Source: Lapidilactobacillus concavus DSM 17758
GTDB taxonomy: Bacteria > Bacillota > Bacilli > Lactobacillales > Lactobacillaceae
Assembly (NCBI RefSeq): GCF_001435835.1
Contig: NZ_AZFX01000040.1
Coordinates: forward strand, 1 to 40,211
DNA: 40,211 nt
Direction of reading: 5' to 3'
Shown piece by piece: positions 8,232 through 18,041 of the stretch; position 1 is the stretch's first letter; every line of letters begins with the position of its first letter. Position numbers and translations under genes: made by a program. The notes below the pieces were generated by a model, which made no database searches, was not told the origin of the DNA, and saw nothing but the letters and a program-made list of their open reading frames with translations.

Positions 8232-8951
8232 ATGACAGAATTATGGGCGCGTTTTAAAATTCAATATCGGCAGAAACCGATCCAGATTATCATTATTGGG
8301 GTAATTATTTTGACATTGTTAGGGGTGATTATTTTTCATCAGCTTCAGACACCCTCAAGGAGAACACATGAACCGCAGTTACTGACGGAGGTACAAACAG
8401 CCAAGGCCTCGTCAAAAAAAGCTGCAGCAAGTCAGCAGACACATTCAGCGGCGAGCGTTGAGAGGTCGTCTAATCAACCCGTCCAATATTATGTTGAAAT
8501 CAAAGGCGAGGTGCAACGACCGAATGTTTATCAGGTCTCAGAACATGCTCGTATCAATGATCTGGTCAAACTTGCAGGAGGACTGACACAATTAGCCGAC
8601 GATCGGCAAATCAATCTTGCACAGCCATTACAGGATGGCATGAGTATCTACATTCCTAAAGAAGGTGAACAACTCACTACTGCGCCACAGCCGGCTTATG
8701 ATAGCACGACTGTAGGCAGTTCTGCCAACGGGTCAAATGATGCGGATGGTCAGGATCAAGCACCCATCAACATTAATCAAGCGGATATCGTTCAATTACA
8801 ACAAATTAGTGGTGTTGGTCCCAAGAAAGCCGCTGATATTGTCGCCTATCGGGAAACAGCCGGTGGCTTTAAGTCAGTGGATGAATTGACGAAAGTTTCG
8901 GGTATCGGTGAAAAAACTTTGGCAAAGATTAAGGATCAATTGTGCATTTGA
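8232..8951 (+). CDS. comEA: Competence DNA-binding protein ComEA
   Basis: The membrane-anchored double-stranded DNA receptor of the transformation machinery. One transmembrane helix (about residues 18-37 in IIIIGVIILTLLGVIIF), a Ser/Ala/Gln-rich linker, an SLBB-type domain (about 84-140, starting YYVEIKGEVQRPNVYQV) and a tandem helix-hairpin-helix domain (about 178-238, with ISGVGPKKAADIVAYRE and VSGIGEKTLAKI). The frame opens at GTG 8223, which sits inside the Shine-Dalgarno GAGGTGAT (8220-8227), so ATG 8232 is chosen (239 aa). It overlaps comEC by 10 bases. No clear ComX/cin-box was seen upstream. Confidence 0.95.
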   Translation: MTELWARFKIQYRQKPIQIIIIGVIILTLLGVIIFHQLQTPSRRTHEPQLLTEVQTAKASSKKAAASQQTHSAASVERSSNQPVQYYVEIKGEVQRPNVYQVSEHARINDLVKLAGGLTQLADDRQINLAQPLQDGMSIYIPKEGEQLTTAPQPAYDSTTVGSSANGSNDADGQDQAPININQADIVQLQQISGVGPKKAADIVAYRETAGGFKSVDELTKVSGIGEKTLAKIKDQLCI

Positions 8952-11230
8952 AGCATCAACCCGGTCTCGATGATTCTGCGGTGGGTAAATTGTTTTTGCC
9001 AGTGCTGAGCGTGCTTGTCTTGCTTGGTTATTTATGGACGCGTCAATATGAGGTGGTCTGGTTATGCTTGAGTGGTCTCATCATCTGGCGATTATTTTGT
9101 AGCCGTTCGATTTCATTGTCAATCATCACACTTAGCTTGTTAGCCCTATTTGGTTGGCGACAGATGACCTTTACAATGCCTGAAACAGATCGACTCACAG
9201 GTAGTGGGACTTTCACCATACCAGCGGATCAATATAAAATAAATGGTGATCTTTTGACTGGTACCGCAAAATCAAAAGATAACCGGGTATTTGTGATGAT
9301 CAAATTACACAGTCAAAAGCAGAAGCGGCAGCTCACAAAAAACAGCCATCGAATTTATCTCCAGTTAGACCAAATGGAGTTGTGTGAAATTGCACCACCC
9401 ACGAATCAAGCGGAATTTGACTTCAAGCGTTGGGCGGCGCATCGACAGATCAAATGGCAGATTCAGGGTGAGCTTAAAAGCTTTCAGACGAAACATCCGA
9501 GTTCTTTAAGCGACTGGATTGCTCATTTTCGTAAAGCGTTTTTGAATTGGACTGCGACGCAACCACGCTATTGTGCGTTTCATTTGCGCGCATTAATTGC
9601 AGGATATTCCGATCGTGATGACTTTCAGATTAGAGAATTGCTGAGTACGCTCGGAATTATTCATTTATTTGCGTTGTCTGGATTGCACGTTGACCTCTTG
9701 ATTATGATCGTTCGAAAATTTGGTTCTTCACTCAGAATTGTCGACGAGGTGAGTCGAGGTCTGCTGATATTGATGCTACCTATTTACGCACTTTTTGTTG
9801 GCGGCCAAATCGGTATCCTACGTGCCATTTTAATGTATCTGATTCGAGAAATATGTCGGTTAGTTTCTTGTCATTTGGGAACCTTGGATCAGTTAATGAT
9901 CGTATTGTTGCTTTGTTTATGGTTGCAACCAGCTGCTATGCTTGAAATCGGGCCACAATTAAGCTTCACGCTTTCACTAGCCTTACGTTTGATGCCACGA
10001 AATCTTAATCGGTGGCGACTTCAGTTGAGATTAAGCTACCTCACGATGGGAATCGTCGTTTTTTGGACTTACACGTTTAATCTGTTGGCTTTAGTGATGG
10101 GTGGCTTGTTTGCACCATTGTTTTCCTATTTAATTTTACCCCTGACAATCATGAGCCTTTTCGTGCCTCGCACTAGTCAATGGATTGAACCAATTTGGAG
10201 AATTTTATATCGAGGATTGAGTTTACTTAACGAAGGGTTACCAGCGCAATTAATGATCGGGAGTCTATCCATCGTCGCGTTGATGATTATCGTGTGTTGC
10301 GGTTTGTTAGCTTCTGAGAAAAAAAGCATTTCAAGGCCCCTGCGTCTGTTCATGCTGTTGCCCTTTGTGTGGACGGTTGTGACACATCAAATGCCGTTGG
10401 TAGATAAGGTGACGGTAATCGACATTGGCCAAGGCGATAGTATTCTTATTCAGACCGCCTTTCCGAGAAAAACATTGCTAATTGATACCGGCGGACAACT
10501 TGGCTTTAAACGGCCAGCATGGCAAGAAAGACGTCGCTCATCACGAGTGGCACAAATTACGGTGCCATATTTGAGATCGCAGGGAATTGATCACTTGGAT
10601 CACGTCCTGCTCACGCATCAGGATGCAGACCATCTCGGTGATTTAGATGTTTTGTTGAAAGAGATACCAGTGACTCAGTTATTGTTCACGAAAGGGATGG
10701 ATCAGAATCCTAGTTTTGTCCGCAAGGTAAAAGCAAGTCGATTTGCAACTCAATATCGTCCTAAATTAGCGGGGGATCTTCTGGAAAGTGGTCGACTTCG
10801 AGGCTTATTTGTCGCACCACAACATTCAGGCTACGGTCATAATGAGGATTCGTTGTCGTTATTGATCAATGTGGGATCGAAGCGTTGGCTGTTTACCGGT
10901 GATTTAGATCGAGCACATGAACGAGAAATTTTAGACTTGTTTCCAAATTTGAAGGTCGATGTTTTGAAAGTTGGACATCATGGGAGCAAGACGGCAAGTG
11001 ATCCTGACTTTATTCGTGCAATTCATCCAGAACTTGCGCTCATTTCAGCCGGCCGAAATAATCGCTATCGTCATCCAAATGAAGAAACATTAGCGACGTT
11101 CACGCAACAGGATTTACCATTCTTAAACACGGCGCATTATGGTATGATTGAATGGCAGCAGCATCGATTAACGCGTCGTATTCAGTTGCGTACGACGCTG
11201 AGAGGAGATGAACGAATTCGTGGCCAGTAA
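8942..11230 (+). CDS. comEC: DNA internalization channel protein ComEC/Rec2
   Basis: Forms the inner-membrane channel for single-stranded DNA in natural transformation. N-terminal transmembrane helices, then an OB-like soluble region (about 80-190), the multi-helix Competence domain with HLFALSGLHVDLL (about 236-248), and a C-terminal metallo-beta-lactamase-like domain starting near 490 (VIDIGQGDSILIQT) with THQDADHLGD (about 557-566) and VGHHGSKTA. 762 aa is full length with no frameshift. The start GTG 8942 lies 5 bases after AAGGAT; TTG 8948 is also possible. It overlaps comEA and, at its end, holA. Confidence 0.95.
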   Translation: MHLKHQPGLDDSAVGKLFLPVLSVLVLLGYLWTRQYEVVWLCLSGLIIWRLFCSRSISLSIITLSLLALFGWRQMTFTMPETDRLTGSGTFTIPADQYKINGDLLTGTAKSKDNRVFVMIKLHSQKQKRQLTKNSHRIYLQLDQMELCEIAPPTNQAEFDFKRWAAHRQIKWQIQGELKSFQTKHPSSLSDWIAHFRKAFLNWTATQPRYCAFHLRALIAGYSDRDDFQIRELLSTLGIIHLFALSGLHVDLLIMIVRKFGSSLRIVDEVSRGLLILMLPIYALFVGGQIGILRAILMYLIREICRLVSCHLGTLDQLMIVLLLCLWLQPAAMLEIGPQLSFTLSLALRLMPRNLNRWRLQLRLSYLTMGIVVFWTYTFNLLALVMGGLFAPLFSYLILPLTIMSLFVPRTSQWIEPIWRILYRGLSLLNEGLPAQLMIGSLSIVALMIIVCCGLLASEKKSISRPLRLFMLLPFVWTVVTHQMPLVDKVTVIDIGQGDSILIQTAFPRKTLLIDTGGQLGFKRPAWQERRRSSRVAQITVPYLRSQGIDHLDHVLLTHQDADHLGDLDVLLKEIPVTQLLFTKGMDQNPSFVRKVKASRFATQYRPKLAGDLLESGRLRGLFVAPQHSGYGHNEDSLSLLINVGSKRWLFTGDLDRAHEREILDLFPNLKVDVLKVGHHGSKTASDPDFIRAIHPELALISAGRNNRYRHPNEETLATFTQQDLPFLNTAHYGMIEWQQHRLTRRIQLRTTLRGDERIRGQ

Positions 11231-12263
11231 AAAAAATCAAGCCATTTCGGTGACCCAATTACAAAAAATGACAATCGATGAGTTGCCACCTGTTACCCTA
11301 GTTCTTGGGCAGGAACAGGCCTTGTTGGATTCAGCTAAAGCTTACTTCGAGCAATTGTTGTCGTCCGAAGAACGTGAAATGAACTACGGACGCTACGACC
11401 TGAGTGAAGATAATATCAGTGCGGCATTGGATGACGCGGCGTCAGTGCCTTTCTTTGGTGATTGGCGACTCGTTGTATTGACTCAGCCCACTTTTCTGAC
11501 AGCAGAGACTCGTAAAAATAAAATTGAACACGAATTCGATGCCTTGATTGATTACTTGGCACATCCGCAACCGACCACCAAATTAGTCTTTTGGGCAAAT
11601 TACGAAAAATTAGATGAACGAAAAAAAATTACGAAGGCAATTGAACATCACGCTTTAATTGTGGATGCTTCTGAGCTGAAAGGCTATCGATTAACAAGCA
11701 TGCTGAACCAGGAAGCAACTTTGCGACATGTGACCATTGATCCGCGAGCGCTTGAGCTATTATTGCATCGTGTCGATGAACACTATACTTTGGCTGTCGC
11801 CAAACTAAAGCAATTGGCATTGTATGTGGGCGTAGGGAAGCAAATTTCAGTGGACGATGTCGACCAAGCCGTTGAGCAAGTCATCGAAGATGATGTTTTT
11901 CAATTGGTCGCAGAAACTTTAGGACATGTCCAACAGAACGCGCTGGAACGTTATCAGCATTTATTGCGAAATGGTAACGAGCCGATCCAATTGTTAGCGT
12001 TAATTACCGCGCAAGTGCGGTTACTTTTACAAGTTAAAATCTTGAGACATGCAGGCTATGCGCAGGGTGATATTGCCAGTCAATTGAAAGTTCATCCTTA
12101 TCGAGTCAAATTGGCGATGCAACAAGAGCAAAAATTTCGGTTAATTGAATTAAAACAAATGTTTCAAGAATTGGTCGCGTTGGATTTTAAAATCAAAACG
12201 GGGCGCGCTGATAAGGCGCAGGCGCTGGAATTATTAATTATTAAATTCTCTGCGAAACGCTAA
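11208..12263 (+). CDS. holA: DNA polymerase III subunit delta
   Basis: The clamp-loader subunit that opens the beta sliding clamp. 351 aa, as expected. Recognisable by PPVTLVLGQEQALLDSA near the N-terminus, the degenerate AAA+ domain, and the C-terminal collar region with RLLLQVKILRHAGYAQGDI and LKVHPYRVKLAM. comEC-holA-rpsT is the standard Firmicute order. The start is uncertain: the Shine-Dalgarno AGAGGAG directly abuts ATG 11208, while GTG 11220 is 12 bases downstream and would give (M)ASKKNQ. It overlaps comEC by 23 bases, so it is likely coupled. Confidence 0.94.
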   Translation: MNEFVASKKNQAISVTQLQKMTIDELPPVTLVLGQEQALLDSAKAYFEQLLSSEEREMNYGRYDLSEDNISAALDDAASVPFFGDWRLVVLTQPTFLTAETRKNKIEHEFDALIDYLAHPQPTTKLVFWANYEKLDERKKITKAIEHHALIVDASELKGYRLTSMLNQEATLRHVTIDPRALELLLHRVDEHYTLAVAKLKQLALYVGVGKQISVDDVDQAVEQVIEDDVFQLVAETLGHVQQNALERYQHLLRNGNEPIQLLALITAQVRLLLQVKILRHAGYAQGDIASQLKVHPYRVKLAMQQEQKFRLIELKQMFQELVALDFKIKTGRADKAQALELLIIKFSAKR

Positions 12264-12300
12264 AATCATGCTTTTAACCTGCAGGATTCACAAATGGGAC

Positions 12301-12328
12301 TTGCATATCTACCACATTTTGATATAAT
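12301..12328 (+). promoter_or_regulatory. Sigma-A-type promoter of rpsT
   Basis: TTGCAT (12301-12306) and TATAAT (12323-12328) are separated by 16 bases. The start codon lies 44 bases downstream. Confidence 0.85.
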
Positions 12329-12371
12329 ATTTCTGTTAAGTTTGAAAAGTCTACTTTGGAGGTGACTATTA

Positions 12372-12629
12372 ATGCCACAAATCAAATCTGCTATTAAGCG
12401 TGTAAAAACTAACGAAAAAGCTCGCGATCTCAATGCTGGCCAAAAAGCTGCAATGCGTACCGCTGTGAAGAAGTTTGAAGCAGCACATTCAGCAAAAGCT
12501 GACGATGCTCAATCATTGTATACACAAGCAATTCGTTCAATCGATATGGCTGCTTCCAAAGGCTTGATCCATGCCAATAAAGCTGCTCGTGATAAATCGC
12601 GTTTAACGAAATTAAACCAAGCTAACTAA
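12372..12629 (+). CDS. rpsT: 30S ribosomal protein S20
   Basis: Binds the 5' domain of 16S rRNA early in 30S assembly. 85 aa, very Lys/Ala-rich, with [18 protein letters not shown] at the N-terminus and the [13 protein letters not shown] motif near the C-terminus, both diagnostic. Shine-Dalgarno TGGAGGTGA sits 8 bases before the ATG. It has its own promoter and terminator, so it forms a single-gene unit. Confidence 0.98.
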   Translation: MPQIKSAIKRVKTNEKARDLNAGQKAAMRTAVKKFEAAHSAKADDAQSLYTQAIRSIDMAASKGLIHANKAARDKSRLTKLNQAN

Positions 12630-12634
12630 TTAAC

Positions 12635-12659
12635 GATTCGGGCGACCGAATCTTTTTTT
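12635..12659 (+). terminator. Rho-independent terminator of rpsT
   Basis: GATTCGG (12635-12641) pairs with CCGAATC (12646-12652) around a GCGA tetraloop, followed by seven T. Confidence 0.93.
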
Positions 12660-12765
12660 ATGTCTGAATTTTTTTGCGTCTATTTTAATTGATTCTAGTG
12701 GATCAAGATTGCAGTGAGAAGCATAGTTTAGCGCCATACTTTTCTGAGGTGAGGTGTTTTATGAC

Positions 12766-12794
12766 TTGCTTTTTACACGAATATTCGCTAAAGT
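12766..12794 (+). promoter_or_regulatory. Probable promoter of rpsO
   Basis: TTGCTT (12766-12771), a 17-base spacer and TAAAGT (12789-12794). This leaves a leader of roughly 75-80 nt before the rpsO ATG. Confidence 0.6.
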
Positions 12795-12878
12795 AGTGAT
12801 GTTCACCAATTACTTAGTTTCACGACTCACCAACGTTTTACTAAGTTCTTGGAGATAATAAAATAATGAGGTGGAAAC
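12795..12878 (+). promoter_or_regulatory. Candidate S15 autoregulatory leader
   Basis: A 5'-UTR of about 80 nt holds the perfect 7-bp stem ACTTAGT (12812-12818) / ACTAAGT (12840-12846). Its 21-nt loop contains CTCACC, whose CACC could pair with the GGTG of the rpsO Shine-Dalgarno. S15 represses its own mRNA through a leader in several Gram-positive bacteria. The assignment here rests on position and this structure only. Confidence 0.35.
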
Positions 12879-13148
12879 ATGGCAATTTCTCAAGTAGAGA
12901 AGAACGAAATCATCAAAAAATATGCTCGCCACGAAGGTGACACTGGTTCACCAGAGGTTCAGATCGCAGTTTTAACATCTGAGATCAATGCGTTGAATGG
13001 TCACTTGAAAGTTCATAAGAAAGATCATCATTCTTATGTTGGTTTGTTGAAAAAGATCGGTCATCGCCGTAACTTATTAGCATATTTACGTGGAAAAGAT
13101 GTTGTTCGCTATCGTGAACTTATCCAGAGCTTAGGCTTACGTCGTTAA
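12879..13148 (+). CDS. rpsO: 30S ribosomal protein S15
   Basis: Binds the central domain of 16S rRNA. 89 aa, the family length, with [16 protein letters not shown] (18-33) and the HxxDHHSxxGLxxxxxxRRxLLxYL pattern (about 45-69) intact. The Shine-Dalgarno GAGGTGG precedes the ATG. It has its own promoter, leader and terminator, with pnp following as in most bacteria. Confidence 0.98.
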   Translation: MAISQVEKNEIIKKYARHEGDTGSPEVQIAVLTSEINALNGHLKVHKKDHHSYVGLLKKIGHRRNLLAYLRGKDVVRYRELIQSLGLRR

Positions 13149-13159
13149 GCCGACTCATC

Positions 13160-13192
13160 AAAGCGAGGTCAAATCGATCTCGCTTTCTTTTT
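13160..13192 (+). terminator. Rho-independent terminator of rpsO
   Basis: AAAGCGAG (13160-13167) pairs with CTCGCTTT (13179-13186) and the stem extends inward by a G-U and two further pairs. CTTTTT follows. It may be partly read through into pnp, since no separate strong pnp promoter is seen in the short gap. Confidence 0.88.
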
Positions 13193-13229
13193 ACATAGAA
13201 TTTAAAAAACTGAAGAAGGATGAACAATT

Positions 13230-15332
13230 ATGACACATAATAAACGTGTTTTTCAGCTGGATTGGGCGGGTAAACAATTACAAGTTGAAGTCGGTCAAGT
13301 CGCGCAACAGGCAAATGGTGCGGTTCTCGTCCGTTTTGGCGATTCCGTTGTGCTTAGTGCGGTGGTTGCAAAGCCGGCCGGAGATCATCAAGACTTCTTC
13401 CCGTTAACCATCAATTATGATGAAAAGATGTTTGCAGCCGGGAAGATCCCGGGTGGATTTAACAAACGTGAGGGCAAGCCAAGTACACATGCCACGTTGA
13501 CTGCACGGCTGATTGATCGACCAATCCGTCCTTTGTTCCCTGAAGGATTTGTAGATGATGTTCAGATTACCAATATTGTTTTTAGTGCAGATACAACTGC
13601 AAGTCCTGAATTGATGGCGATGCTGGGTTCTTCGTTGGCGTTAGGGATTTCTGAGATTCCATTTGAAGGGCCGATCGCTGGTGTGAAGGTTGCACGTGTC
13701 GATGGCGAGCTCCAAGTGAACACACACTCTGAGGCGCTTGCAACTTCAGATTTAGATGTGACCGTTGCTGGAACGGCCTCGGCATTGAATATGGTAGAAG
13801 CTGGTGGGCAAGAAATCCCAGAGGATGAGATGTTGGCTGCTTTGCAATTTGGTCATCAAAAAGTTCAGGAACTTTGCCAGTTTGAGCAGGAAGTCATTGC
13901 GGCTGTTGGGAAAACAAAGCTGACCTTCGAAGCTGAACATGCGCCGGAAACACTTGTTCAAGAGATTGAGGCAAATTATCGTGGGACGATGCGCCAAGCA
14001 ATGCTGACACCGGATAAATTAACTCGAGAAGAGAATATTTCCGCCGTCAAGAATTTAGCGCATGAGCATTACGCTTCCTTAAGCGGTGGCGAGACGGATG
14101 TTGAGACGCTACATGAAGTCGACACATTGATGGCTGAGTTAGAGCGTCAAGTTTTGCGACGTTTGATCACGGTTGATAAAATTAGACCAGACGGCAGACA
14201 GCTCGACGAGATTCGATCTTTGGACGCTGAGGTTGGCCTATTACCGCGTACACATGGTTCTGGTCTCTTTACCCGCGGGCAGACTCAAGTGCTCTCAGCG
14301 TTGACTCTAGCACCCATTTCAGAGGCGCAGGAGATCGATGGACTGACGAGTGAGTATCGCAAGACTTTTGTTCATCACTATAATTTTCCACAATTTTCTG
14401 TTGGTGAAACTGGGCGCTATGGTGCACCAGGTCGTCGTGAACTTGGTCATGGGGCATTAGGCGAACGTGCCTTACAGCCTGTTATTCCTGATACAGAGCA
14501 ATTTCCTTATGCGATTCGTTTGGTCTCGACGGTGCTTGAATCGAACGGTTCTTCATCACAAGCAAGTATTTGTGCGAGCACATTGGCCCTGTTAGATGGT
14601 GGTGTACCAATCAAAGCACCGGTCGCTGGAATCGCGATGGGCTTGGTTAAAGATGGCAACGACTTTACAATTTTAACCGATATTCAAGGGATTGAGGATC
14701 ATCTCGGCGATATGGATTTCAAAGTTGCAGGAACGCGTCAGGGAATTACGGCATTACAGATGGATATTAAGGCGGATGGAGTGACTCAAGACATACTTGC
14801 CCAAGCTTTAGCTCAAGCTAAGAGTGCACGTCTACAGATTTTGGATAAAATTGAAGCAACGATTGCGCATCCACGTCCGACACTAAGCCCATACGCACCA
14901 AAAATTGTTCTATTCTCAATTGATCCGGCTAAGATCAAAGATGTGATTGGTCGCGGTGGCGAGACAATCAACGAGATTATTGACCAGACGGGTGTTAAGA
15001 TTAATATAGAACAAACAGGCGAGGTTACCATCAGTTCCCATGATGAAGAGGCCATTGATCAGGCAAAGCAAATGATTGGGGACCTCACACGTGAGATCAA
15101 AGTTGGTGAAGTTTATATGGGCACGGTTGATCGAATCGAGCCTTTCGGGGCATTCGTTGAATTGGCTAAGGGAAAGAGCGCGTTAGTTCATATCTCACAG
15201 CTGACTGCAGGGCATATCGACAAGGTTGAAGAAGCCGTCAAAATCGGTGACCAACTGCTGGTTAAAGTTGTTAGCATAGATGGTCGAGGCCGGATTAACG
15301 CCTCGCGCAAAGCGTTATTAACAGAAGACTAA
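13230..15332 (+). CDS. pnp: Polyribonucleotide nucleotidyltransferase (PNPase)
   Basis: A phosphate-dependent 3'-to-5' exoribonuclease of mRNA decay. 700 aa with two RNase PH-like cores: the first has [21 protein letters not shown], the second the active-site stretch [20 protein letters not shown]. The C-terminus has a KH domain (about 554-615, [12 protein letters not shown]) and an S1 domain (about 623-695, [20 protein letters not shown]). The start ATG follows AGAAGGATG. Its position between rpsO and rnjB groups it with another RNA-decay gene. Confidence 0.98.
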   Translation: MTHNKRVFQLDWAGKQLQVEVGQVAQQANGAVLVRFGDSVVLSAVVAKPAGDHQDFFPLTINYDEKMFAAGKIPGGFNKREGKPSTHATLTARLIDRPIRPLFPEGFVDDVQITNIVFSADTTASPELMAMLGSSLALGISEIPFEGPIAGVKVARVDGELQVNTHSEALATSDLDVTVAGTASALNMVEAGGQEIPEDEMLAALQFGHQKVQELCQFEQEVIAAVGKTKLTFEAEHAPETLVQEIEANYRGTMRQAMLTPDKLTREENISAVKNLAHEHYASLSGGETDVETLHEVDTLMAELERQVLRRLITVDKIRPDGRQLDEIRSLDAEVGLLPRTHGSGLFTRGQTQVLSALTLAPISEAQEIDGLTSEYRKTFVHHYNFPQFSVGETGRYGAPGRRELGHGALGERALQPVIPDTEQFPYAIRLVSTVLESNGSSSQASICASTLALLDGGVPIKAPVAGIAMGLVKDGNDFTILTDIQGIEDHLGDMDFKVAGTRQGITALQMDIKADGVTQDILAQALAQAKSARLQILDKIEATIAHPRPTLSPYAPKIVLFSIDPAKIKDVIGRGGETINEIIDQTGVKINIEQTGEVTISSHDEEAIDQAKQMIGDLTREIKVGEVYMGTVDRIEPFGAFVELAKGKSALVHISQLTAGHIDKVEEAVKIGDQLLVKVVSIDGRGRINASRKALLTED

Positions 15333-15392
15333 ATGTCAAGATCTCTAGTGATTGTTGCTAGGTGACCATTGAATAATAAATAAGGAGTTAAT

Positions 15393-17072
15393 ATGTTACA
15401 GAATTTGAAAGTGATTCCATTTGGCGGTGTTCGCGAAAATGGAAAAAATATGTATGCCGTTGAAGTTGAGGATGAAATTTACATTCTCGATTGCGGCTTG
15501 ATGTATCCGGAAAATGAGTTATTGGGAATTGACGTGGTCATCCCTGATTTTGCATACTTGCAAGAGAATATTGATCGTGTTGTCGGCATCTTTTTGACGC
15601 ACGGCCATGCAGATGCCATTGGCGGCTTACCCTATTTCTTGTCTGCAAATCAGGTGCCTGTTTTTGGCTCTAAGATGACAATCGAATTGGCAAAGATTAC
15701 AGTTGCCAGTGAGAAAAAGTTACGCCATTTTGATGATTTCCATGTGATCGATGAGAAGACTGCGATCGATTTCAAAAATGCGACAGTGTCATTCTTCAAG
15801 ACGACCCATTCGATTCCTGGCTCATTAGGAATTGACTTGAAGACAGAAGCAGGCCATATCGTTTATACGGGTGATTTTAAGTTTGACCAAGCTGCTAAGC
15901 CTGAATATCAAACTGATTTTGGACGTCTTGCCGATATTGGTCGTGATCATACGTTGATGCTGCTTAGTGATTCATCAAATGCCGAATCACCTTATGCTAA
16001 TAGCAATGAGCATGATATTTCTAGTTATATTCAAGAAACATTCAAGTATCATCCGGGTCGAATTATTGTGGCGTCGGTTGCAAGTAACATTGAGCGTATC
16101 CAGCAGATTTTTAATGCGGCGGCTTTAACGAAACGCCGAGTTGTGCTGACTGGTCAAGATCTTGAAAAAATCGTTAAAACGGCGATGGCGCTTGACTACT
16201 TGAAATTGCCAAAACCAGATTTATTAGCAACTACAAAAGAATTGCACGATTTGGCGCCAGAACAGACGATTGTGTTGGAGACTGGTAAAATGGGTGAGCC
16301 CATTAAGTCGCTTGAAAAGATGGCGACTAACCGTCATCGACTATTGCACATCAAGGAAGGCGATTTAGTTTTCATTACTACCACGCCTTCTCATGCGATG
16401 GAAACAACGGTCGCCAAGATGCGTGATATGATTTATCGTGCAGATGGCACCGTTAAGGCCATTAGTGATGATTTACATTCTTCTGGTCATGCGAATAAGA
16501 CAAATCTGCAATTAATGATCAATCTCTTGCAACCAGACTATCTGATGCCAATTCAAGGTGAGTACCGTCTGCTTGAAGCGCACGCGCATATTGCTGAAGA
16601 AACAGGAATGGCGACTGATCATATTTTTATCACTAAAATGGGTGATGTTCTTAAGTATGATAAAGGTCAATTCCATCTTGGCGCCGCCGTGCCTGCTGGA
16701 GATACGATGATTGACGGTAGCGGTGTCGGTGATATTGGTAACATTGTGTTACGTGATCGTCGCTTACTCGCGGACGATGGTATTTTCATTGCGGTTGTCA
16801 CTATCGATCGCCGCAAGAAGAAGATTGTGGCTAAGCCAAAACTGACTTCGCGTGGTTTTGTCTACGTCAAAGCTAATCGTGATTTAATGTCAGAAAGTTC
16901 CGATATTGTCGTTAAGGCAATCGAGAACAATTTGGCGCATAAGGAATTCGACTGGAATGATTTGAAACAGGATGTTCGAGAAGATCTCAGCAAATATCTT
17001 TTTGATCAAACAAAACGTCATCCAGTGATTCTTCCTGTGATCATGGAAGTCAATCAGAATCGTCATCGTTAA
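15393..17072 (+). CDS. rnjB: Ribonuclease J2
   Basis: A metallo-beta-lactamase/beta-CASP ribonuclease that pairs with RNase J1 in 5'-end-dependent RNA turnover. 559 aa. The metal motif reads HGHADAIGG (70-78), whereas active RNase J1 has HGHxDHIGG. The His-to-Ala change at residue 75 is typical of RNase J2 enzymes, which are weak or inactive nucleases and act mainly as partners of J1. Other beta-CASP motifs are kept: SIPGSLGI, TGDFKFD, LLSDSSNA and SSGHANKTNL. The Shine-Dalgarno AAGGAG precedes ATG 15393. rnjA is not in this window. Confidence 0.95.
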   Translation: MLQNLKVIPFGGVRENGKNMYAVEVEDEIYILDCGLMYPENELLGIDVVIPDFAYLQENIDRVVGIFLTHGHADAIGGLPYFLSANQVPVFGSKMTIELAKITVASEKKLRHFDDFHVIDEKTAIDFKNATVSFFKTTHSIPGSLGIDLKTEAGHIVYTGDFKFDQAAKPEYQTDFGRLADIGRDHTLMLLSDSSNAESPYANSNEHDISSYIQETFKYHPGRIIVASVASNIERIQQIFNAAALTKRRVVLTGQDLEKIVKTAMALDYLKLPKPDLLATTKELHDLAPEQTIVLETGKMGEPIKSLEKMATNRHRLLHIKEGDLVFITTTPSHAMETTVAKMRDMIYRADGTVKAISDDLHSSGHANKTNLQLMINLLQPDYLMPIQGEYRLLEAHAHIAEETGMATDHIFITKMGDVLKYDKGQFHLGAAVPAGDTMIDGSGVGDIGNIVLRDRRLLADDGIFIAVVTIDRRKKKIVAKPKLTSRGFVYVKANRDLMSESSDIVVKAIENNLAHKEFDWNDLKQDVREDLSKYLFDQTKRHPVILPVIMEVNQNRHR

Positions 17073-17104
17073 GATAAACCAATCTTGATCAGCGAGGTGA
17101 TGGC

Positions 17105-18037
17105 GTGAAAGAATTTCCAGAAACAGTGAAACATCTCATGGCGTTAGCCAAAGAGGCTGTGCAGAATCAGCAAGTCACACAAGCAAAAAACTATTATCAA
17201 CAAATTCTTGAATTGGCACCTGCGTTTGAAACGGTTCGTGATTATGCGTCTTTTCTGTTGCAACAGGAGGAATGGGCGGAGGCACGAGCGATACTTGCTG
17301 ACTTCGGGGGTTACTTTTTGCAACATCAGCAGCTGCCCGCGTATTGGCAAGATTTAATCACCGCACAAGATTATCTTGGCTTTGATCAATCTCGAGACTG
17401 GCTTTTGCGACAAGGCTACGAACTCAATCAATCCGAAATAGCATGTTGGCATCAACTCCAGCAAAAGCTATCAAAGGTTGAGTTTTCAGAGGATCGCTTG
17501 GCTAGATTAACTGCAGATCTGCTGATGGTGGCCACCACCAGTCGAGGGGATTGGGCGCAAGTGTTCAATCAGGTTAAATTGTTGACGCCAAGTGCTTTTT
17601 TGCAAGTGGTGACGCCGAGTTTGGTCAGCCCAAATCTCAGTGTGCTGGCTAGGGTCACTTTGCTGAATGAAATTAGCCAGTTTTCACAAATTCCTGAGCT
17701 CCAAATCTGGTGGCGTGGCCAATTGCGCGAAATCAAACCAACAGCGTTAGTGCCACTGCAATCTGTTGAATTATTTCAGAAACTCGTGGCAGAATTGGCA
17801 AGAACGGCTGAAGAACAACAGATGTCAGAAACTAAGCAGCAATTCGTCTTTAGCAATCTGACGGCATACTTTTGGCTGACTTATCCGTTTAGTACGGAGG
17901 AGCTGACACCGATTGAAGTTTGGCGTGACTTCTTTTATAGTGGTCGTATTGCGGAGAGGATCACTTCTGAACAACGGCAACAACTTAATTATTGGCAACA
18001 GGAAGAGCAAAAAATGTTAACACAATTGAACTTGTAA
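17105..18037 (+). CDS. TPR-like helical protein of unknown function
   Basis: 310 aa, soluble, helical and Gln-rich; I do not recognise a named family. The N-terminus (about 8-65) looks like one or two tetratricopeptide-type helical pairs: ALAKEAVQNQQVTQAKNYYQ followed by ILELAP, then YASFLLQQEEWAEARAIL. The middle and C-terminal parts have no recognised motif. The start is GTG 17105, 7 bases after GAGG. It begins 32 bases after rnjB with no terminator between, so it is probably co-transcribed with rnjB. A weak AT-rich terminator and the tuf promoters follow. A link to RNA decay is inference from position only. Confidence 0.75.
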   Translation: MKEFPETVKHLMALAKEAVQNQQVTQAKNYYQQILELAPAFETVRDYASFLLQQEEWAEARAILADFGGYFLQHQQLPAYWQDLITAQDYLGFDQSRDWLLRQGYELNQSEIACWHQLQQKLSKVEFSEDRLARLTADLLMVATTSRGDWAQVFNQVKLLTPSAFLQVVTPSLVSPNLSVLARVTLLNEISQFSQIPELQIWWRGQLREIKPTALVPLQSVELFQKLVAELARTAEEQQMSETKQQFVFSNLTAYFWLTYPFSTEELTPIEVWRDFFYSGRIAERITSEQRQQLNYWQQEEQKMLTQLNL

Positions 18038-18041
18038 AAAG

